This document shows, piece after piece, positions 21,089 to 31,249 of a DNA stretch of 64,000 nt. The translations under genes were made by a program, and so were the position numbers. The stretch lies in the NCBI GenBank assembly GCA_009838515.1, contig VXRL01000080.1, positions 89,121 through 153,120 of the forward strand, in the 5' to 3' direction. The DNA is from Terriglobia bacterium (lineage in GTDB: Bacteria > Acidobacteriota > Terriglobia > Bryobacterales > UBA6623). The notes below the pieces were generated by a model. The model saw only the letters and a program-made list of their open reading frames with translations. It searched no databases and had not been told where the DNA came from. Position 1 is the stretch's first letter. Each line of letters begins with the position of its first letter.

Positions 21089-21412
21089 ATGACTCATCTC
21101 ATGTCCTTTGCTGCACGCATTGCAGTGGGAGGCCTCGGGTTGCTCTTGCCTGTTGCGGGTCTCGCGCAGACATCCACATCCGCCATTAACGGCACCATCC
21201 AGGACACATGGAGGGTCTCGGACAAGCTCACGTTCGATTGGGGCATTCGCTTCGACCACACATTGATTCCGGTCTACGGCAACGCCAGGGACAACAACGG
21301 CGAAGTAGGAAACATGGACCTCGTCTTCGGGCGATACACCCTCGAGCCCGCATATCTCACCAACTTGGTAAGGATCGGGTTGCGGCGTCTTGGTCAACCT
21401 TCGCGTGCGTGA
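21089..21412 (+). pseudogene. internally deleted TonB-dependent receptor remnant (signal peptide + first plug residues fused to a beta-barrel segment)
   Basis: MTHLMSFAARIAVGGLGLLLPVAGLAQTSTSAINGTIQDTWRVSDKLTFDWGIRFDHTLIPVYGNARDNNGEVGNMDLVFGRYTLEPAYL...: a signal peptide plus the beginning of a GTI-type plug runs directly into 'QDTWRVSDKLTFDWGIRFD', typical of mid-barrel TonB receptor sequence. SD GGAGG before ATG 21089. Confidence 0.7.
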
Positions 21413-21426
21413 GGCCCCAGCTTTTC

Positions 21427-22905
21427 CTAGCCCGCGCCCTGCCACTTGAGGATCGGCTTGCGGGCCGCCCTGGTCTCGTCCACGCGGCTCGTGCGGGTCG
21501 TGACCGGGGAACGGTGGATCAGCTCTGGGTCCCGCTCGGCCTCTTCGGCGATGGACCGCATCGCCGCGACGAACTCGTCGAGCTCGTGCCTGCTCTCAGT
21601 CTCGGTGGGCTCGATCATCAGAGCTCCCCGAACGATCAGCGGAAAGCTGACAGTATAGGGGTGGAAGCCGTAGTCAATCAACCGCTTTGCGATGTCGCCT
21701 GTCTTCACGCCATGCTTGGCTTGACGGCTATCGCTGAAGATGCACTCGTGCATCGAGGGAGCTTCGTAGGGAAGCTCGTAGTGGCCCTCGAGCCCCTTGC
21801 GGATGTAGTTTGCGTTCAAGACCGCATCCACTGTTGCGTTGCGCAAGCCGTCCCCGCCGTGCGCGAGGATGTATGCCAACGCGCGGACGAGCACCCCGAA
21901 GTTCCCGTAGAAGGCGCGAACCCGTCCGATCGAAGCGGGGCGATCCCAGTCAAAGTGCAGGCCTGATTCCGCGGCCCGAATACGCGGTAACGGCAGATGC
22001 GGCTCGAGGTGGCGCTTGACCGCCACCGGGCCTGCACCGGGGCCGCCTCCTCCGTGGGGGGTGGAGAAGGTCTTGTGCAAGTTTAGGTGCATCACGTCGA
22101 CGCCGAAATCGCCTGGCCGGGCGATGCCGACCAAGGCGTTCATGTTGGCGCCGTCCATGTAGAGCTGGGCCCCGCGCTCGTGCAGCGCTGCCGCCACTTC
22201 CGCGATGTCCTGCTCGAAGATGCCGACCGTGTTCGGATTGGTCACCATCAGGGCCGCGACCGAATCGTCGACAGCGTCGCGCAGTGTCGCCAGATCGATC
22301 ATGCCCAAGCGGTTCGAGGGGATCTCGACGACTTCGTAACCCGCGATGCTGGCTGTGGCGGGATTGGTCCCGTGAGCCGAGTCCGGGATCAAGACCACGC
22401 GGCGAGCGTCCCCTTGAGACTCGAGGTAAGCCCGGATCAGCAGCAGCCCCGTCAGCTCACCATGGGCCCCTGCTGCTGGCTGGAGAGTCACCGCATCCAT
22501 GCCGCAGATTTCCGTCAGGTACGCTTCCAGCGTGCGCTGGATCTGCAACATGCCCTGAGCCAGGCATTCGGGCTGGTAAGGGTGGGCGTCGATGATGCCG
22601 TCGATGCGAGCCACCGCCTCGTTGAGGCGGGGATTGTACTTCATCGTGCACGAGCCGAGCGGATACATCCCGGAGTCGATGGCATAGTTCCAGCTCGACA
22701 GCCGCGTGAAGTGGCGGATCACCTCGACCTCGCTGACCTCCGGGAAGCCCGGGATCTCCTCGCGTACGTGCTCGGAGCCCAAGGCCTCCTCCGGATCAAC
22801 CGACGGTACGTCTAGGCCGGGCAATTGGTAGCCGACCTTGCCCGGAGAGGAACGCTCGAACAGGAGCCGTTCTTCCAAGGCCTGGTGCTGGCGGATCCTA
22901 CCCAT
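21427..22905 (-). CDS. gcvPB: glycine dehydrogenase (decarboxylating) subunit 2
   Basis: VTLQPAAGAHGELTGLLLIRAYLESQG, DVMHLNLHKTFSTPHGGGGPGAGPVAV (PLP lysine region). ATG 22905 overlaps the gcvPA stop by 8 nt. Confidence 0.95.
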   Translation of the reverse strand: MGRIRQHQALEERLLFERSSPGKVGYQLPGLDVPSVDPEEALGSEHVREEIPGFPEVSEVEVIRHFTRLSSWNYAIDSGMYPLGSCTMKYNPRLNEAVARIDGIIDAHPYQPECLAQGMLQIQRTLEAYLTEICGMDAVTLQPAAGAHGELTGLLLIRAYLESQGDARRVVLIPDSAHGTNPATASIAGYEVVEIPSNRLGMIDLATLRDAVDDSVAALMVTNPNTVGIFEQDIAEVAAALHERGAQLYMDGANMNALVGIARPGDFGVDVMHLNLHKTFSTPHGGGGPGAGPVAVKRHLEPHLPLPRIRAAESGLHFDWDRPASIGRVRAFYGNFGVLVRALAYILAHGGDGLRNATVDAVLNANYIRKGLEGHYELPYEAPSMHECIFSDSRQAKHGVKTGDIAKRLIDYGFHPYTVSFPLIVRGALMIEPTETESRHELDEFVAAMRSIAEEAERDPELIHRSPVTTRTSRVDETRAARKPILKWQGAG

Positions 22906-24241
22906 CAGCCGCCTCCCGGAAGCAGTCGGCGTAGCCTTCGATCTGCTCGCGCTTGGCAGTCTCTGTCGCGCAGACCAGCAGCGAGCCTGCCAGCTCGGGG
23001 TAGAAGCGGCCGAGATCCAAGCCGCCGACAATCTTCCGCTCTAGGGCGAGATCGTTGACCTCGCTGGCGGAGCACCCGACGGGACGGACAGCGAATTCGT
23101 TAAAGAACGGCCCGGAAAATGGCAGCTCCGCTCCCGCCGAGCGCAGCGCGCCGGCCAGGAAGTGCGCCTTGGAGAGGTTTTGCTCGGCCAGCTCGCGCAG
23201 GCCGCGCTTGCCTAGCAGGGCCATGTAGACGGTCGCCATCAGGGCGACCAGAGCTTGGTTCGTGCAGATGTTGGAAGTTGCCTTGGCCCGCCGGATGTGT
23301 TGCTCGCGCGTTGACAGAGTCAGGCAGAAAGCGCGCCGACCATCCGCATCCAGCGTCTCGCCCACCAGTCGGCCCGGCATCTGGCGAAGGTACTTGGCCT
23401 TCGTTGCGAGGATCCCCACGTATGGCCCTCCGAAGCTGGGTGGATGGGCGAACGATTGGAACTCGCCCGCGACGATGTCAGCCTCCTCGGGAGGCTGGAG
23501 CAGTCCGAGCGAAGCCGCTTCGGAAAAGATCACGACTAGCAGCGCCCCATGCTTGTGGGCGAGTTCGGCTGCTTCGCGGACGGGCTCGACAATGCCGAAG
23601 AAATTGGGCGACTGCACCAAAACCGCCGCCACGTCGGAAGACAGCCTGGCATCGAGATCCTCTAGGTCCAACCGGCCAGTCTGCGGGTCGTATGCCACGG
23701 TTTCCGAGGGCAGTCCTTGGTAGCGGTCGTACGTGTCCATCACTTGGCGGTACTCCGGATGGAGCGAACGCGCTACTAGCAGGCGGTTGCGCCGCGTGAC
23801 GCGCGCGGCCATCATCCCGGCTTCGGGGACGGCCGTGGACCCGTCGTACATCGAGGCGTTTGCAACGTCCATGCCGGTGAGCTGGGCCACCATAGTTTGG
23901 AATTCGAAGATCGTCGTCAGGACACCTTGGGAAATCTCGGCTTGGTACGGCGTGTAAGCGGTCAGGAATTCGCCCCGCGTAGCGACCGAGTCGATCACCA
24001 CCGGTCTGTAGTGGTGGTAGGCGCCGGCGCCGAGGAAGCACGCGTAGCCGCGAGCGGCGTCTCGTGCCCGCGCCTCGAAATAGTCCCTGATCTCGTACTC
24101 GGACTGCCCTGGCGGAATCGACAGGGGGTCTTGCTGGCGCAGGTCCGCGGGGATACTCGCGAACAGGTCTTCCTCGGAAGCCAGCCCCAGCTCGGCGAAC
24201 ATCGCCGCGCGCTCGCTGGGGGACTTGGGCAGGTAGCGCAC
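22898..24241 (-). CDS. gcvPA: glycine dehydrogenase (decarboxylating) subunit 1
   Basis: MRYLPKSPSERAAMFAELGLASEEDLFASIP, FLGAGAYHHYRPVVIDSVATRGEFLTAYTPYQAEISQGVLTTIFEFQTMVAQLTGMDVANASMYDGSTA. Confidence 0.96.
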   Translation of the reverse strand: MRYLPKSPSERAAMFAELGLASEEDLFASIPADLRQQDPLSIPPGQSEYEIRDYFEARARDAARGYACFLGAGAYHHYRPVVIDSVATRGEFLTAYTPYQAEISQGVLTTIFEFQTMVAQLTGMDVANASMYDGSTAVPEAGMMAARVTRRNRLLVARSLHPEYRQVMDTYDRYQGLPSETVAYDPQTGRLDLEDLDARLSSDVAAVLVQSPNFFGIVEPVREAAELAHKHGALLVVIFSEAASLGLLQPPEEADIVAGEFQSFAHPPSFGGPYVGILATKAKYLRQMPGRLVGETLDADGRRAFCLTLSTREQHIRRAKATSNICTNQALVALMATVYMALLGKRGLRELAEQNLSKAHFLAGALRSAGAELPFSGPFFNEFAVRPVGCSASEVNDLALERKIVGGLDLGRFYPELAGSLLVCATETAKREQIEGYADCFREAADG

Positions 24242-24256
24242 GAAGTGGATCCTGGC

Positions 24257-24658
24257 CTACCCGTCGGTTTCGGCCGCGACGTATTCGGCGTACTGCTCCG
24301 CGCTCAGCAGAAGCGGGAGTTCATTGCTGTCGGCCACTGTCAGGCGCACCAGCCAGCCCTCGCCGTGGGGGTCCTCGTTGATCTTCTCAGGAGCGTCGAT
24401 CAGTGAATCGTTCACTTCGGTAACGTCACCGCTGATCGGGGCGTAGATATCCGAGACGGCCTTGACGGACTCGACCGCCCCGAACGGGCCGCCCGCCTGC
24501 AGTCTCGCGCCGATGGCCGGCAATTCGACAAAGACCACGTCGCCGAGTTGGTCTTGCGCATGGTGTGTGATGCCTACGGTGGCCGTACTACCGGTGATCT
24601 GCACCCACTCGTGCTCTCGGGTGTAGCGATATTCCGCCGGATACTCCATGAAACTCAT
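24257..24658 (-). CDS. gcvH: glycine cleavage system H protein
   Basis: YTREHEWVQITGSTATVGITHHAQDQLGDVVFVELPAIGARLQAGGPFGAVESVKAVSDIYAPISGDVTEVN (lipoyl site ESVKA). ATG 24658 overlaps the gcvT stop (ATGA). Confidence 0.96.
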   Translation of the reverse strand: MSFMEYPAEYRYTREHEWVQITGSTATVGITHHAQDQLGDVVFVELPAIGARLQAGGPFGAVESVKAVSDIYAPISGDVTEVNDSLIDAPEKINEDPHGEGWLVRLTVADSNELPLLLSAEQYAEYVAAETDG

Positions 24659-25770
24659 TGCCTCGTGCGCTTGTAGAACGGTGTGCGGACGGTCTTGGCC
24701 CCTACGGGCCGGCCCCGGATTGCGATATCGATCTCCCGGCCGGACCGCGCATGCTCCACGGGCAGCATGCAGAGGCCGATGTTCTTGTCGAGCCACGGTG
24801 CTGGAGAAGCACTCGTAACGTGGCCCAGCTCGGTGCCTTCGACTAGCACGCCGTAGCCGTCCCGGGCGATTCCGCGCTCTGTCATCTCGAAGCCGACAAG
24901 TTTGCGACTCACGCCGCGCTGCTTCTGCTCGGCCAGCACGTCGCGCCCGCAGAAGGCTGGCTTGTCCAACTTGACGATCCAGCCCAAGCCCGCCTCGTAC
25001 GGCGTGACGGTGGCATCGATTTCGTGCCCGTAGAGGGACATCGCAGCCTCGAGCCGGAGGGTGTTCCGCGCTCCGAGCCCGCAGGGACGGATCGAGTGTT
25101 CAGCGCCTGCGTCCAAGATCGCCTGCCACACGGCGACAGCGTCCCCCGGAGCCGCGTAGATTTCGAATCCGTCCTCGCCGGTGTACCCGGTGCGGGCGAC
25201 CAGGGCGGGTGCCCCGGCGAACTCGCCCGACTCAAACCAGTAGTATCGCATCGCGGCGAGGTCGAGTTCCGTTAGCTTCGAGGCCGTGGCCAGCGCTCGA
25301 GGCCCTTGGATCGCGAGCTGGGCATAGTCGGCGCTAGCAAACGTCACTTCCGCGTCGAACGAGTTGTGGTCGCTGATCCAAGCGAAGTCCCCCTCCTGGT
25401 TGGCAGCGTTGACGCACAGGAAATAGTGGTCTGAGGCGATCCGGTGGACCAGCAGGTCGTCCACGAACCCACCTTGGGGATTGAGCAGTCCGGAGTACTG
25501 GGCTTGTCCGTCTTGGAGGTCTGCGGCACGGTTGGAACACAGCGAGTCGATCAGGTCAACGCCCTGGGGGCCGCGGATCACGATCTCGCCCATGTGGCTG
25601 ACGTCGAACAGACCGACGCCCGAGCGCACGGCGTTGTGCTCGGCAACGATCCCGTCATACTCGACCGGCATGTGCCAACCGCCGAAGTCCACCATGCGGG
25701 CCTTGGCTTCGCAGTGGACGCCGTGCAGTGGCGTCTGCTTCAGCGTGGGTTGGCTTTCAGCTGTCGTCAT
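24655..25770 (-). CDS. gcvT: glycine cleavage system T protein (aminomethyltransferase)
   Basis: MTTAESQPTLKQTPLHGVHCEAKARMVDFGGWHMPVEYDGIVAEHNAVRSGVGLFDVSHMGEI; start at 25770 rather than the ORF-track 26157. Confidence 0.96.
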   Translation of the reverse strand: MTTAESQPTLKQTPLHGVHCEAKARMVDFGGWHMPVEYDGIVAEHNAVRSGVGLFDVSHMGEIVIRGPQGVDLIDSLCSNRAADLQDGQAQYSGLLNPQGGFVDDLLVHRIASDHYFLCVNAANQEGDFAWISDHNSFDAEVTFASADYAQLAIQGPRALATASKLTELDLAAMRYYWFESGEFAGAPALVARTGYTGEDGFEIYAAPGDAVAVWQAILDAGAEHSIRPCGLGARNTLRLEAAMSLYGHEIDATVTPYEAGLGWIVKLDKPAFCGRDVLAEQKQRGVSRKLVGFEMTERGIARDGYGVLVEGTELGHVTSASPAPWLDKNIGLCMLPVEHARSGREIDIAIRGRPVGAKTVRTPFYKRTRQ

Positions 25771-25970
25771 GTGGCTGGACCGCCGGAATTGAACGCGGCC
25801 CCAAGGATAGAAGCGTAACGTAGCAGCAGCGCCGAGGGGTGTCAAATCCGCGCCGCAGCGCCGCCAGCGAGGCGCGCGTCGGGGCCGAGCTGCCGCGGGT
25901 AGCGCAGCACGGGTTGAATTCGAGTGGGAACTAGCGCAGACTGTTGAATGGTGCCGGTTGGGCGCTGCCA

Positions 25971-28253
25971 ATGCAAGCCTGCCTGAGGATGGCGCTCTGC
26001 GCCGCCGCGAGTGTCGCGCTACTGGTCGCGAGCGAGTTCGAATCCAGCATCCGGCCAGTCTTGGTCGAGTATTGCGGCGCGTGCCACTCCCCCGGTACCG
26101 ACAACCGGATTCGCTTCCTGGAAGCGAGTTCGGCGGATTCCGTCTCTGCGGAGCCAAGCCTGTGGCGCAACGTTGCGATGCAGTTGCGCAACCGCACGAT
26201 GCCGCCGACCGGACCGCAGCCGTCCGAAGGAGACCGCATGCGCGTCGCTGATTGGATCGACCGCACGCTGCGCGCCGGAGCGTGCGACCTAGGAGTGTAT
26301 GCCGGCCCTGTGACCGTGCGGCGACTCAACCGAGCCGAGTACCAGAACACCGTGCGGGACCTGACCGGGCTGCCCATCGATGTCGCGGAGCTGTTTCCGG
26401 TGGATGGCTCGGGAGGGGAAGGCTTCGACAACAACGGCGAGACGCTGTTCCTCTCGCCACTGCTGGCCGAGCGTTATCTGGAAGTGGCGGACCTGATTCT
26501 GGACCAAGTGGTGATCACGCCCGACCTGACTCGATCGTTCGTAGCGACTGACCTCCTGCCTGGGCGGGAAGCGGACGAGCAAAACTCGGTCGCCATGGCC
26601 GAAGGGGACTCGGTGAGTCGGACGCTCTCGTTCTACGAGGACGGGGAGTACGCCGTCCGCGCAGTGATCAGCTCGCCCGAAGCGAACCAGGAGCCGGTGA
26701 TGGACATCTTGCTCGACGGTCGTCCCGCGGGCAAGCTTCGCTTCGCATGGTCGGCGGCAGAGGCTTCTTCTCACTCCAGGGACATTCCCGCCACCCGCGG
26801 CGAGCACACGGTCACGCTCAAGGTGGCCGACCAGAGCCCGATGCTGAGGCTCGTCACGCTGGACATCGCCCAGAAGCGCGACGATCCGGCGACTGCCAAG
26901 CGTGCAGCGCACCTGCGGCTGTTTGGCAGCGAGTCCGGGGAGGCTGTGATCTCGCCGCGCGCCGAGGCGGCCCGACTCCTGCGCCGCTTCATGACGCGGG
27001 CGTTCCGGCGACCTCTCAAGCCGGACGAGGAGGAGCCTTACCTGAGCTTGTTCGATCGCTCCGCCGAGCGCGGCGATCCATTCGAGGTGTCCGTCCGGCT
27101 GGCGCTGAAAGCGGTTCTCGTGTCGCCTGCCTTCCTGTACCGCATCGAGGAACCGGCCGCCCGGCCCGAGATCAAGCCTCTGTCCGGCCACGAATTGGCA
27201 ACTCGTCTGTCGTACTTCTTGTGGGGCACGACGCCGGATTCGGAATTGATGCACCTAGCGAGCGCAGGTCGCTTGCAGGACGACGAGGTGCTAGCGGCCC
27301 AGGTTGACCGCCTGATCGATCATCCGCGCTCGCGCTTCTTCGCGCGCACGTTCATCGGCCAGTGGCTGGGCACAAAGGATGTGGGCGGGCGTGTCGCGCC
27401 GACCCTGAACGAGATCCAGCATTTCTACACGCCGCGAATCGCAGCCGATATGCGCGAAGAGCCGGTGCTGCTATTCCAGCGAATGCTGGCCGAAGATCGG
27501 AGCATGCTCGAGTTCGTCTCGGCTGACTACACCTATCTCACGGAACGCCTGGCGCAGTTCTACGGCATCCCGGACGCCGTGCAGGGGAACGACTTCCAGC
27601 TGGTGCACGCGCTCGAGGGCCAGCGGGGCGGGCTCTTGGGCCTGGGAGCTGTGCAGGCGATGAATGCCGGCTACAAGCGGACCAGTCCAGTGCTACGCGG
27701 AGTGTGGGTGCTGGAGACGCTGCTCGGCACGAAGATTCCCACGCCGCCGCCGGACATTCCGGAACTGGAAGACGACGCAGGCAACGCCCACGGCCAGACG
27801 ATGCGCGAAATCCTGAACGGGCATCGTGCCGATCCCTCGTGCGCGGCCTGCCATGACTTGATCGATCCGATCGGATTTGGCCTCGAGAACTATGACTGGC
27901 TCGGCCGTTGGCGAGACGCTGACGAGGGAGGACGACCCGTCGATGCAACCGGCACGCTGCCTTCGGGAGAATCATTTGACGGCCCGGCAGAATTGCGGGG
28001 CGTGCTGCTGGCCAAGCAGGAACAGCTGCTGCGGCAGATCGCTCGCAAAGTCCTCGGCTACGCGCTAGGGCGGAGCTTGCTGGATCGCGACGAATGCGCG
28101 GTCGAAACCATCCTCCGCGAGTTGGAGGACTCCAACTACGGCACGCGATCGCTCATTCGGCGGATCGTGCTCAGCGTACCGTTTCGCTTCACGCAGAATG
28201 CAGAGGCCGATTCTCTCGCCTCGCGTGATACGATTGAGGCGCAAGTGAGGTAG
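25971..28253 (+). CDS. DUF1592/DUF1587/DUF1588/DUF1585/DUF1595 (planctomycete cytochrome-type) protein
   Basis: CGACHSPG heme motif; RLNRAEYQNTVRDLTGL (DUF1587), DPSCAACHDLIDPIGFGLENYDWLGRWRD (DUF1588), GRSLLDRDECAVETILRELEDSNYGTRSLIRRIVLSVPF (DUF1585). Confidence 0.9.
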   Translation: MQACLRMALCAAASVALLVASEFESSIRPVLVEYCGACHSPGTDNRIRFLEASSADSVSAEPSLWRNVAMQLRNRTMPPTGPQPSEGDRMRVADWIDRTLRAGACDLGVYAGPVTVRRLNRAEYQNTVRDLTGLPIDVAELFPVDGSGGEGFDNNGETLFLSPLLAERYLEVADLILDQVVITPDLTRSFVATDLLPGREADEQNSVAMAEGDSVSRTLSFYEDGEYAVRAVISSPEANQEPVMDILLDGRPAGKLRFAWSAAEASSHSRDIPATRGEHTVTLKVADQSPMLRLVTLDIAQKRDDPATAKRAAHLRLFGSESGEAVISPRAEAARLLRRFMTRAFRRPLKPDEEEPYLSLFDRSAERGDPFEVSVRLALKAVLVSPAFLYRIEEPAARPEIKPLSGHELATRLSYFLWGTTPDSELMHLASAGRLQDDEVLAAQVDRLIDHPRSRFFARTFIGQWLGTKDVGGRVAPTLNEIQHFYTPRIAADMREEPVLLFQRMLAEDRSMLEFVSADYTYLTERLAQFYGIPDAVQGNDFQLVHALEGQRGGLLGLGAVQAMNAGYKRTSPVLRGVWVLETLLGTKIPTPPPDIPELEDDAGNAHGQTMREILNGHRADPSCAACHDLIDPIGFGLENYDWLGRWRDADEGGRPVDATGTLPSGESFDGPAELRGVLLAKQEQLLRQIARKVLGYALGRSLLDRDECAVETILRELEDSNYGTRSLIRRIVLSVPFRFTQNAEADSLASRDTIEAQVR

Positions 28254-28257
28254 ATCA

Positions 28258-29610
28258 ATGCGACAGGCCCTCTCTCGCCGGACGATTCTGCGCGGCGCAG
28301 GTGTCAGCTTGGCGCTGCCGTGGCTGGAGGCCTTGGCGCCTGCTGCCGCGGTGGGGCCGGGCAAGCTGGCGGAGCCGCCGCTGCGCCTTGCGTTCTTGTT
28401 CATGCCGTGCGGCGTGAATCCGGACAAGTGGTTCCCGGAGGGTTCCGGGGACGACTACGCGATCAAGGAGCATCTCGAACCACTGGCGCCCTTGAAGAGC
28501 GAGATCTTGTTGCTGGAGAATCTCTGGAACGCCAATGCGGTCGGCCGCAACGGCCACTGGGCGAAGGTTCCCGCTTGGCTGTCCGGCGGATATGTCGAGC
28601 GCTCCACGGGCAGGGACATCAACACCGGGGGCACTTCTGTAGATCAACTCATCTCCAGTCGCATCGGGACGCACACCCCGCTGCCGGCCGTTCACTTTGG
28701 CGTGGATGCCCCCCGGACTGGCGTGGACAACATCGGAGGCGGATTCGCGCGGATCGTCGGATCGTACATTTCTTGGCGAGACCCGCACACGCCGGCGGCC
28801 AAGGAAATCGTCCCCGCGCTCGCGTTTGACAGGCTCTTCCGCAACGGCGCTCCGGGGGCTGACGGGACGCCTTCGTCGCACCGGCGCGACGAGGCCAGCA
28901 TCTTGGACGTGGTGCTCGACGAGGCCGCTGCTGTGCGAAGGCGCGGTAGCGGGCGTGACCGGCACAAGCTCGACGAATACATGGAATCGGTCCGCTCGGT
29001 GGAGACTCGCATCCAGGCCTCGATGAAGCCCCAGCAGCGCTGGGTCAACGAAGGCGACCTGGGAGTGAGACGACCCGATGACGGCATCCCCGAAAGCCAC
29101 GAAGAACATGTACGGCTGATGCTGGATATCCTGCTGCTGGCTTTCTGGACTGACACCACCCGAGTCGCGACGTTCATGTATGGCGACGCCCAGACCGGCC
29201 GAAACTTCTCGTTCCTGGACGGTGTAAACAGCACCTTCCACGGAATCTCGCACCATCGCGACGAGCCCGATCGGCTCGCCGAATACGAGACGATCATCAA
29301 CTGGCACGTGCGCCAGACCGCGTACTTCCTGACCCGCATGAGGGACTTGGACGAGGGCGGCTCGTCCCTGCTGGACAATTCCATGGTGATGTTCGGATCC
29401 TCGCTGCGCGACGGCAACGCCCACGATCCATCGAACCTCCCGCTAGTCTTGGCAGGGCGGGGCAAGGGCTCGCTGCGTCCGGGGCGAAGGCTGACCGCCA
29501 AGGAAGACACGCCCTTGTGCAACCTATACCTAGCTTTGACGCACCGAATGGGTCTGCACGATATCGGTTCGTTCGGGGACAGCACGGAACCGCTGGCCGG
29601 GCTGGCGTAA
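28258..29610 (+). CDS. DUF1552 domain-containing protein (Tat signal)
   Basis: SRRTILRGAGVSLALPWLEAL Tat signal; FLFMPCGVNPDKWFPEGSGDDYAIKEHLEPLAPLKSEILLLENL; immediately downstream of the DUF1592-type gene. Confidence 0.9.
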   Translation: MRQALSRRTILRGAGVSLALPWLEALAPAAAVGPGKLAEPPLRLAFLFMPCGVNPDKWFPEGSGDDYAIKEHLEPLAPLKSEILLLENLWNANAVGRNGHWAKVPAWLSGGYVERSTGRDINTGGTSVDQLISSRIGTHTPLPAVHFGVDAPRTGVDNIGGGFARIVGSYISWRDPHTPAAKEIVPALAFDRLFRNGAPGADGTPSSHRRDEASILDVVLDEAAAVRRRGSGRDRHKLDEYMESVRSVETRIQASMKPQQRWVNEGDLGVRRPDDGIPESHEEHVRLMLDILLLAFWTDTTRVATFMYGDAQTGRNFSFLDGVNSTFHGISHHRDEPDRLAEYETIINWHVRQTAYFLTRMRDLDEGGSSLLDNSMVMFGSSLRDGNAHDPSNLPLVLAGRGKGSLRPGRRLTAKEDTPLCNLYLALTHRMGLHDIGSFGDSTEPLAGLA

Positions 29611-29764
29611 CGGGCTTGCCGGCACCGGCTTCCGAGCTCAGGCCTCACCTGCGTCTCGTCTGAAGTGTCTAGGCTGGCAGGCTTGGGAATGCGATCGCAC
29701 TGTGCGTAGGCACCGCTCGTGGTTTGGGGCCGTCGCCACGGCCGCTGGCTAGAATACGAAGCTA

Positions 29765-31207
29765 ATGCCTGACTCCCGGCCGAACATCATTTTCATCATC
29801 ACCGACCAACAACGCTTCGACACGATTCGCGAACTGGGCCATGGCCACATGGACACGCCCAACCTCGACCGGCTCGTGCGCGAAGGGGTGACGTTCACCA
29901 ATTGCTACATACCTGCGGCATCTTGCGCGCCGTGCCGCGCGAGCCTCTTCACCGGCCAATACCCGCATTCTCACGGCGTCTTGCGCAATGGCGATCGCTG
30001 GAGACATTGTTGGGTCGAGAACCTGAAGCGTTCCGGTTACAACACGATCAACATCGGCAAGATGCACACCTTCCCATACAACGAACTGTTCGGGTTCCGG
30101 CAGCGCTACACGGTGGAGAACAAAGACAGGCACTTGGAAGGCCGTTACTTCTTTGACGAGTGGGACAAGGCCTTGAAGGCTCGCGGACTCAAAAAGCCCG
30201 GGCGTCTGTCCTACCGCAGCATGCCCGACTACCGCGAGCGGCTCGGAGCCTTCGAGTGGCCCATCGACGAAGACATGCATCCGGACACCTTCGTGGGCGA
30301 GACGGCCACTTGGTGGCTTGAGAACTACCCCAGGGCAGAGCCGTTGTTCTTGGAAATCGGGTTTCCCGGGCCACACCCGCCGTACGATCCGCCGACGCGC
30401 TATTCCGACTCGTACATGGACAGGGATCTGCCGCTGCTGGAGGTCACGCAAGAGGAACTGGACAGCCAGCCCGAGGCGTATCGCGGCATGATCCAGCACA
30501 ACTGCGAGGTGGATCACGACTCGGTCGTGCATCAGTGGCATCCATCGCATGAGGCGCGGCACCGCCAACGCGCCTACTATTGCGGGAACGTGACCCTGAT
30601 CGACGAACAGATCGGCAGGATCATGGCGACGCTCGAGACCACCGGATACCTCGACAACTCGATCGTGATCTTCACATCGGATCACGGGGACTGCCTGACT
30701 GACCACGGGCACAGCCAGAAATGGACGATGTATGACACCGTTACGAGAATGCCCCTGATCGTGTGGTCGCCGAAACGCTTTGGCGGAGGTCGCAGGCTGG
30801 ACGGGCTATGCTCGCTGCTAGATCTGGGGCCCACGATTCTCGAGATGGCAGGGCTGGAGCCGCCGCGCAAGATGGAGGCCGAGTCACTGCTAGGTGCGCT
30901 GCGGGGCGAGCCTTGGGAAGGCCGGGATCAGGTTTTCTGCGAGTCGGCTCGGGACGTGAACTTCACGACCAACGATTTTCAGACCATGATCCGAACGCGC
31001 GACTGGAAGCTTGTCCACTTTTTGGATGCCGAAGACGGCCAGTTGTTCGACCTGGCCAATGATCCCGATGAAGTCCGCAATCTGTGGAACGATCATGACA
31101 GCCAAGCCAAGAAGCGCGAGCTGCTCGATGCGCTGCTGACATGGCGCATTCGCAGCCAGTATGACCATGCGGGCTGGGAGGGCGAGTTTCTGGATGCCAC
31201 CCGCTGA
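29765..31207 (+). CDS. sulfatase family protein
   Basis: RPNIIFIITDQQRFDTI; formylglycine motif C-A-P-C-R in SCAPCRASLFTGQYPHSHGV; IVIFTSDHGDCLTDHG. Confidence 0.93.
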   Translation: MPDSRPNIIFIITDQQRFDTIRELGHGHMDTPNLDRLVREGVTFTNCYIPAASCAPCRASLFTGQYPHSHGVLRNGDRWRHCWVENLKRSGYNTINIGKMHTFPYNELFGFRQRYTVENKDRHLEGRYFFDEWDKALKARGLKKPGRLSYRSMPDYRERLGAFEWPIDEDMHPDTFVGETATWWLENYPRAEPLFLEIGFPGPHPPYDPPTRYSDSYMDRDLPLLEVTQEELDSQPEAYRGMIQHNCEVDHDSVVHQWHPSHEARHRQRAYYCGNVTLIDEQIGRIMATLETTGYLDNSIVIFTSDHGDCLTDHGHSQKWTMYDTVTRMPLIVWSPKRFGGGRRLDGLCSLLDLGPTILEMAGLEPPRKMEAESLLGALRGEPWEGRDQVFCESARDVNFTTNDFQTMIRTRDWKLVHFLDAEDGQLFDLANDPDEVRNLWNDHDSQAKKRELLDALLTWRIRSQYDHAGWEGEFLDATR

Positions 31208-31249
31208 AGACACGACGCGCACCAGCTCCTTCAAGAAACAACTGGAACA

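Noticed and set aside
22906-23031. N-terminal extension of the gcvPB ORF (MSAAWISAASTPSWQARCW...)
   Set aside because: Overlaps the gcvPA coding sequence; the native GcvPB start MGRIRQHQALEERLLFERS is at 22905.
25771-25943. Possible glycine riboswitch upstream of gcvT
   Set aside because: Region inspected by eye; no convincing glycine aptamer core found. A covariance-model scan would be needed.
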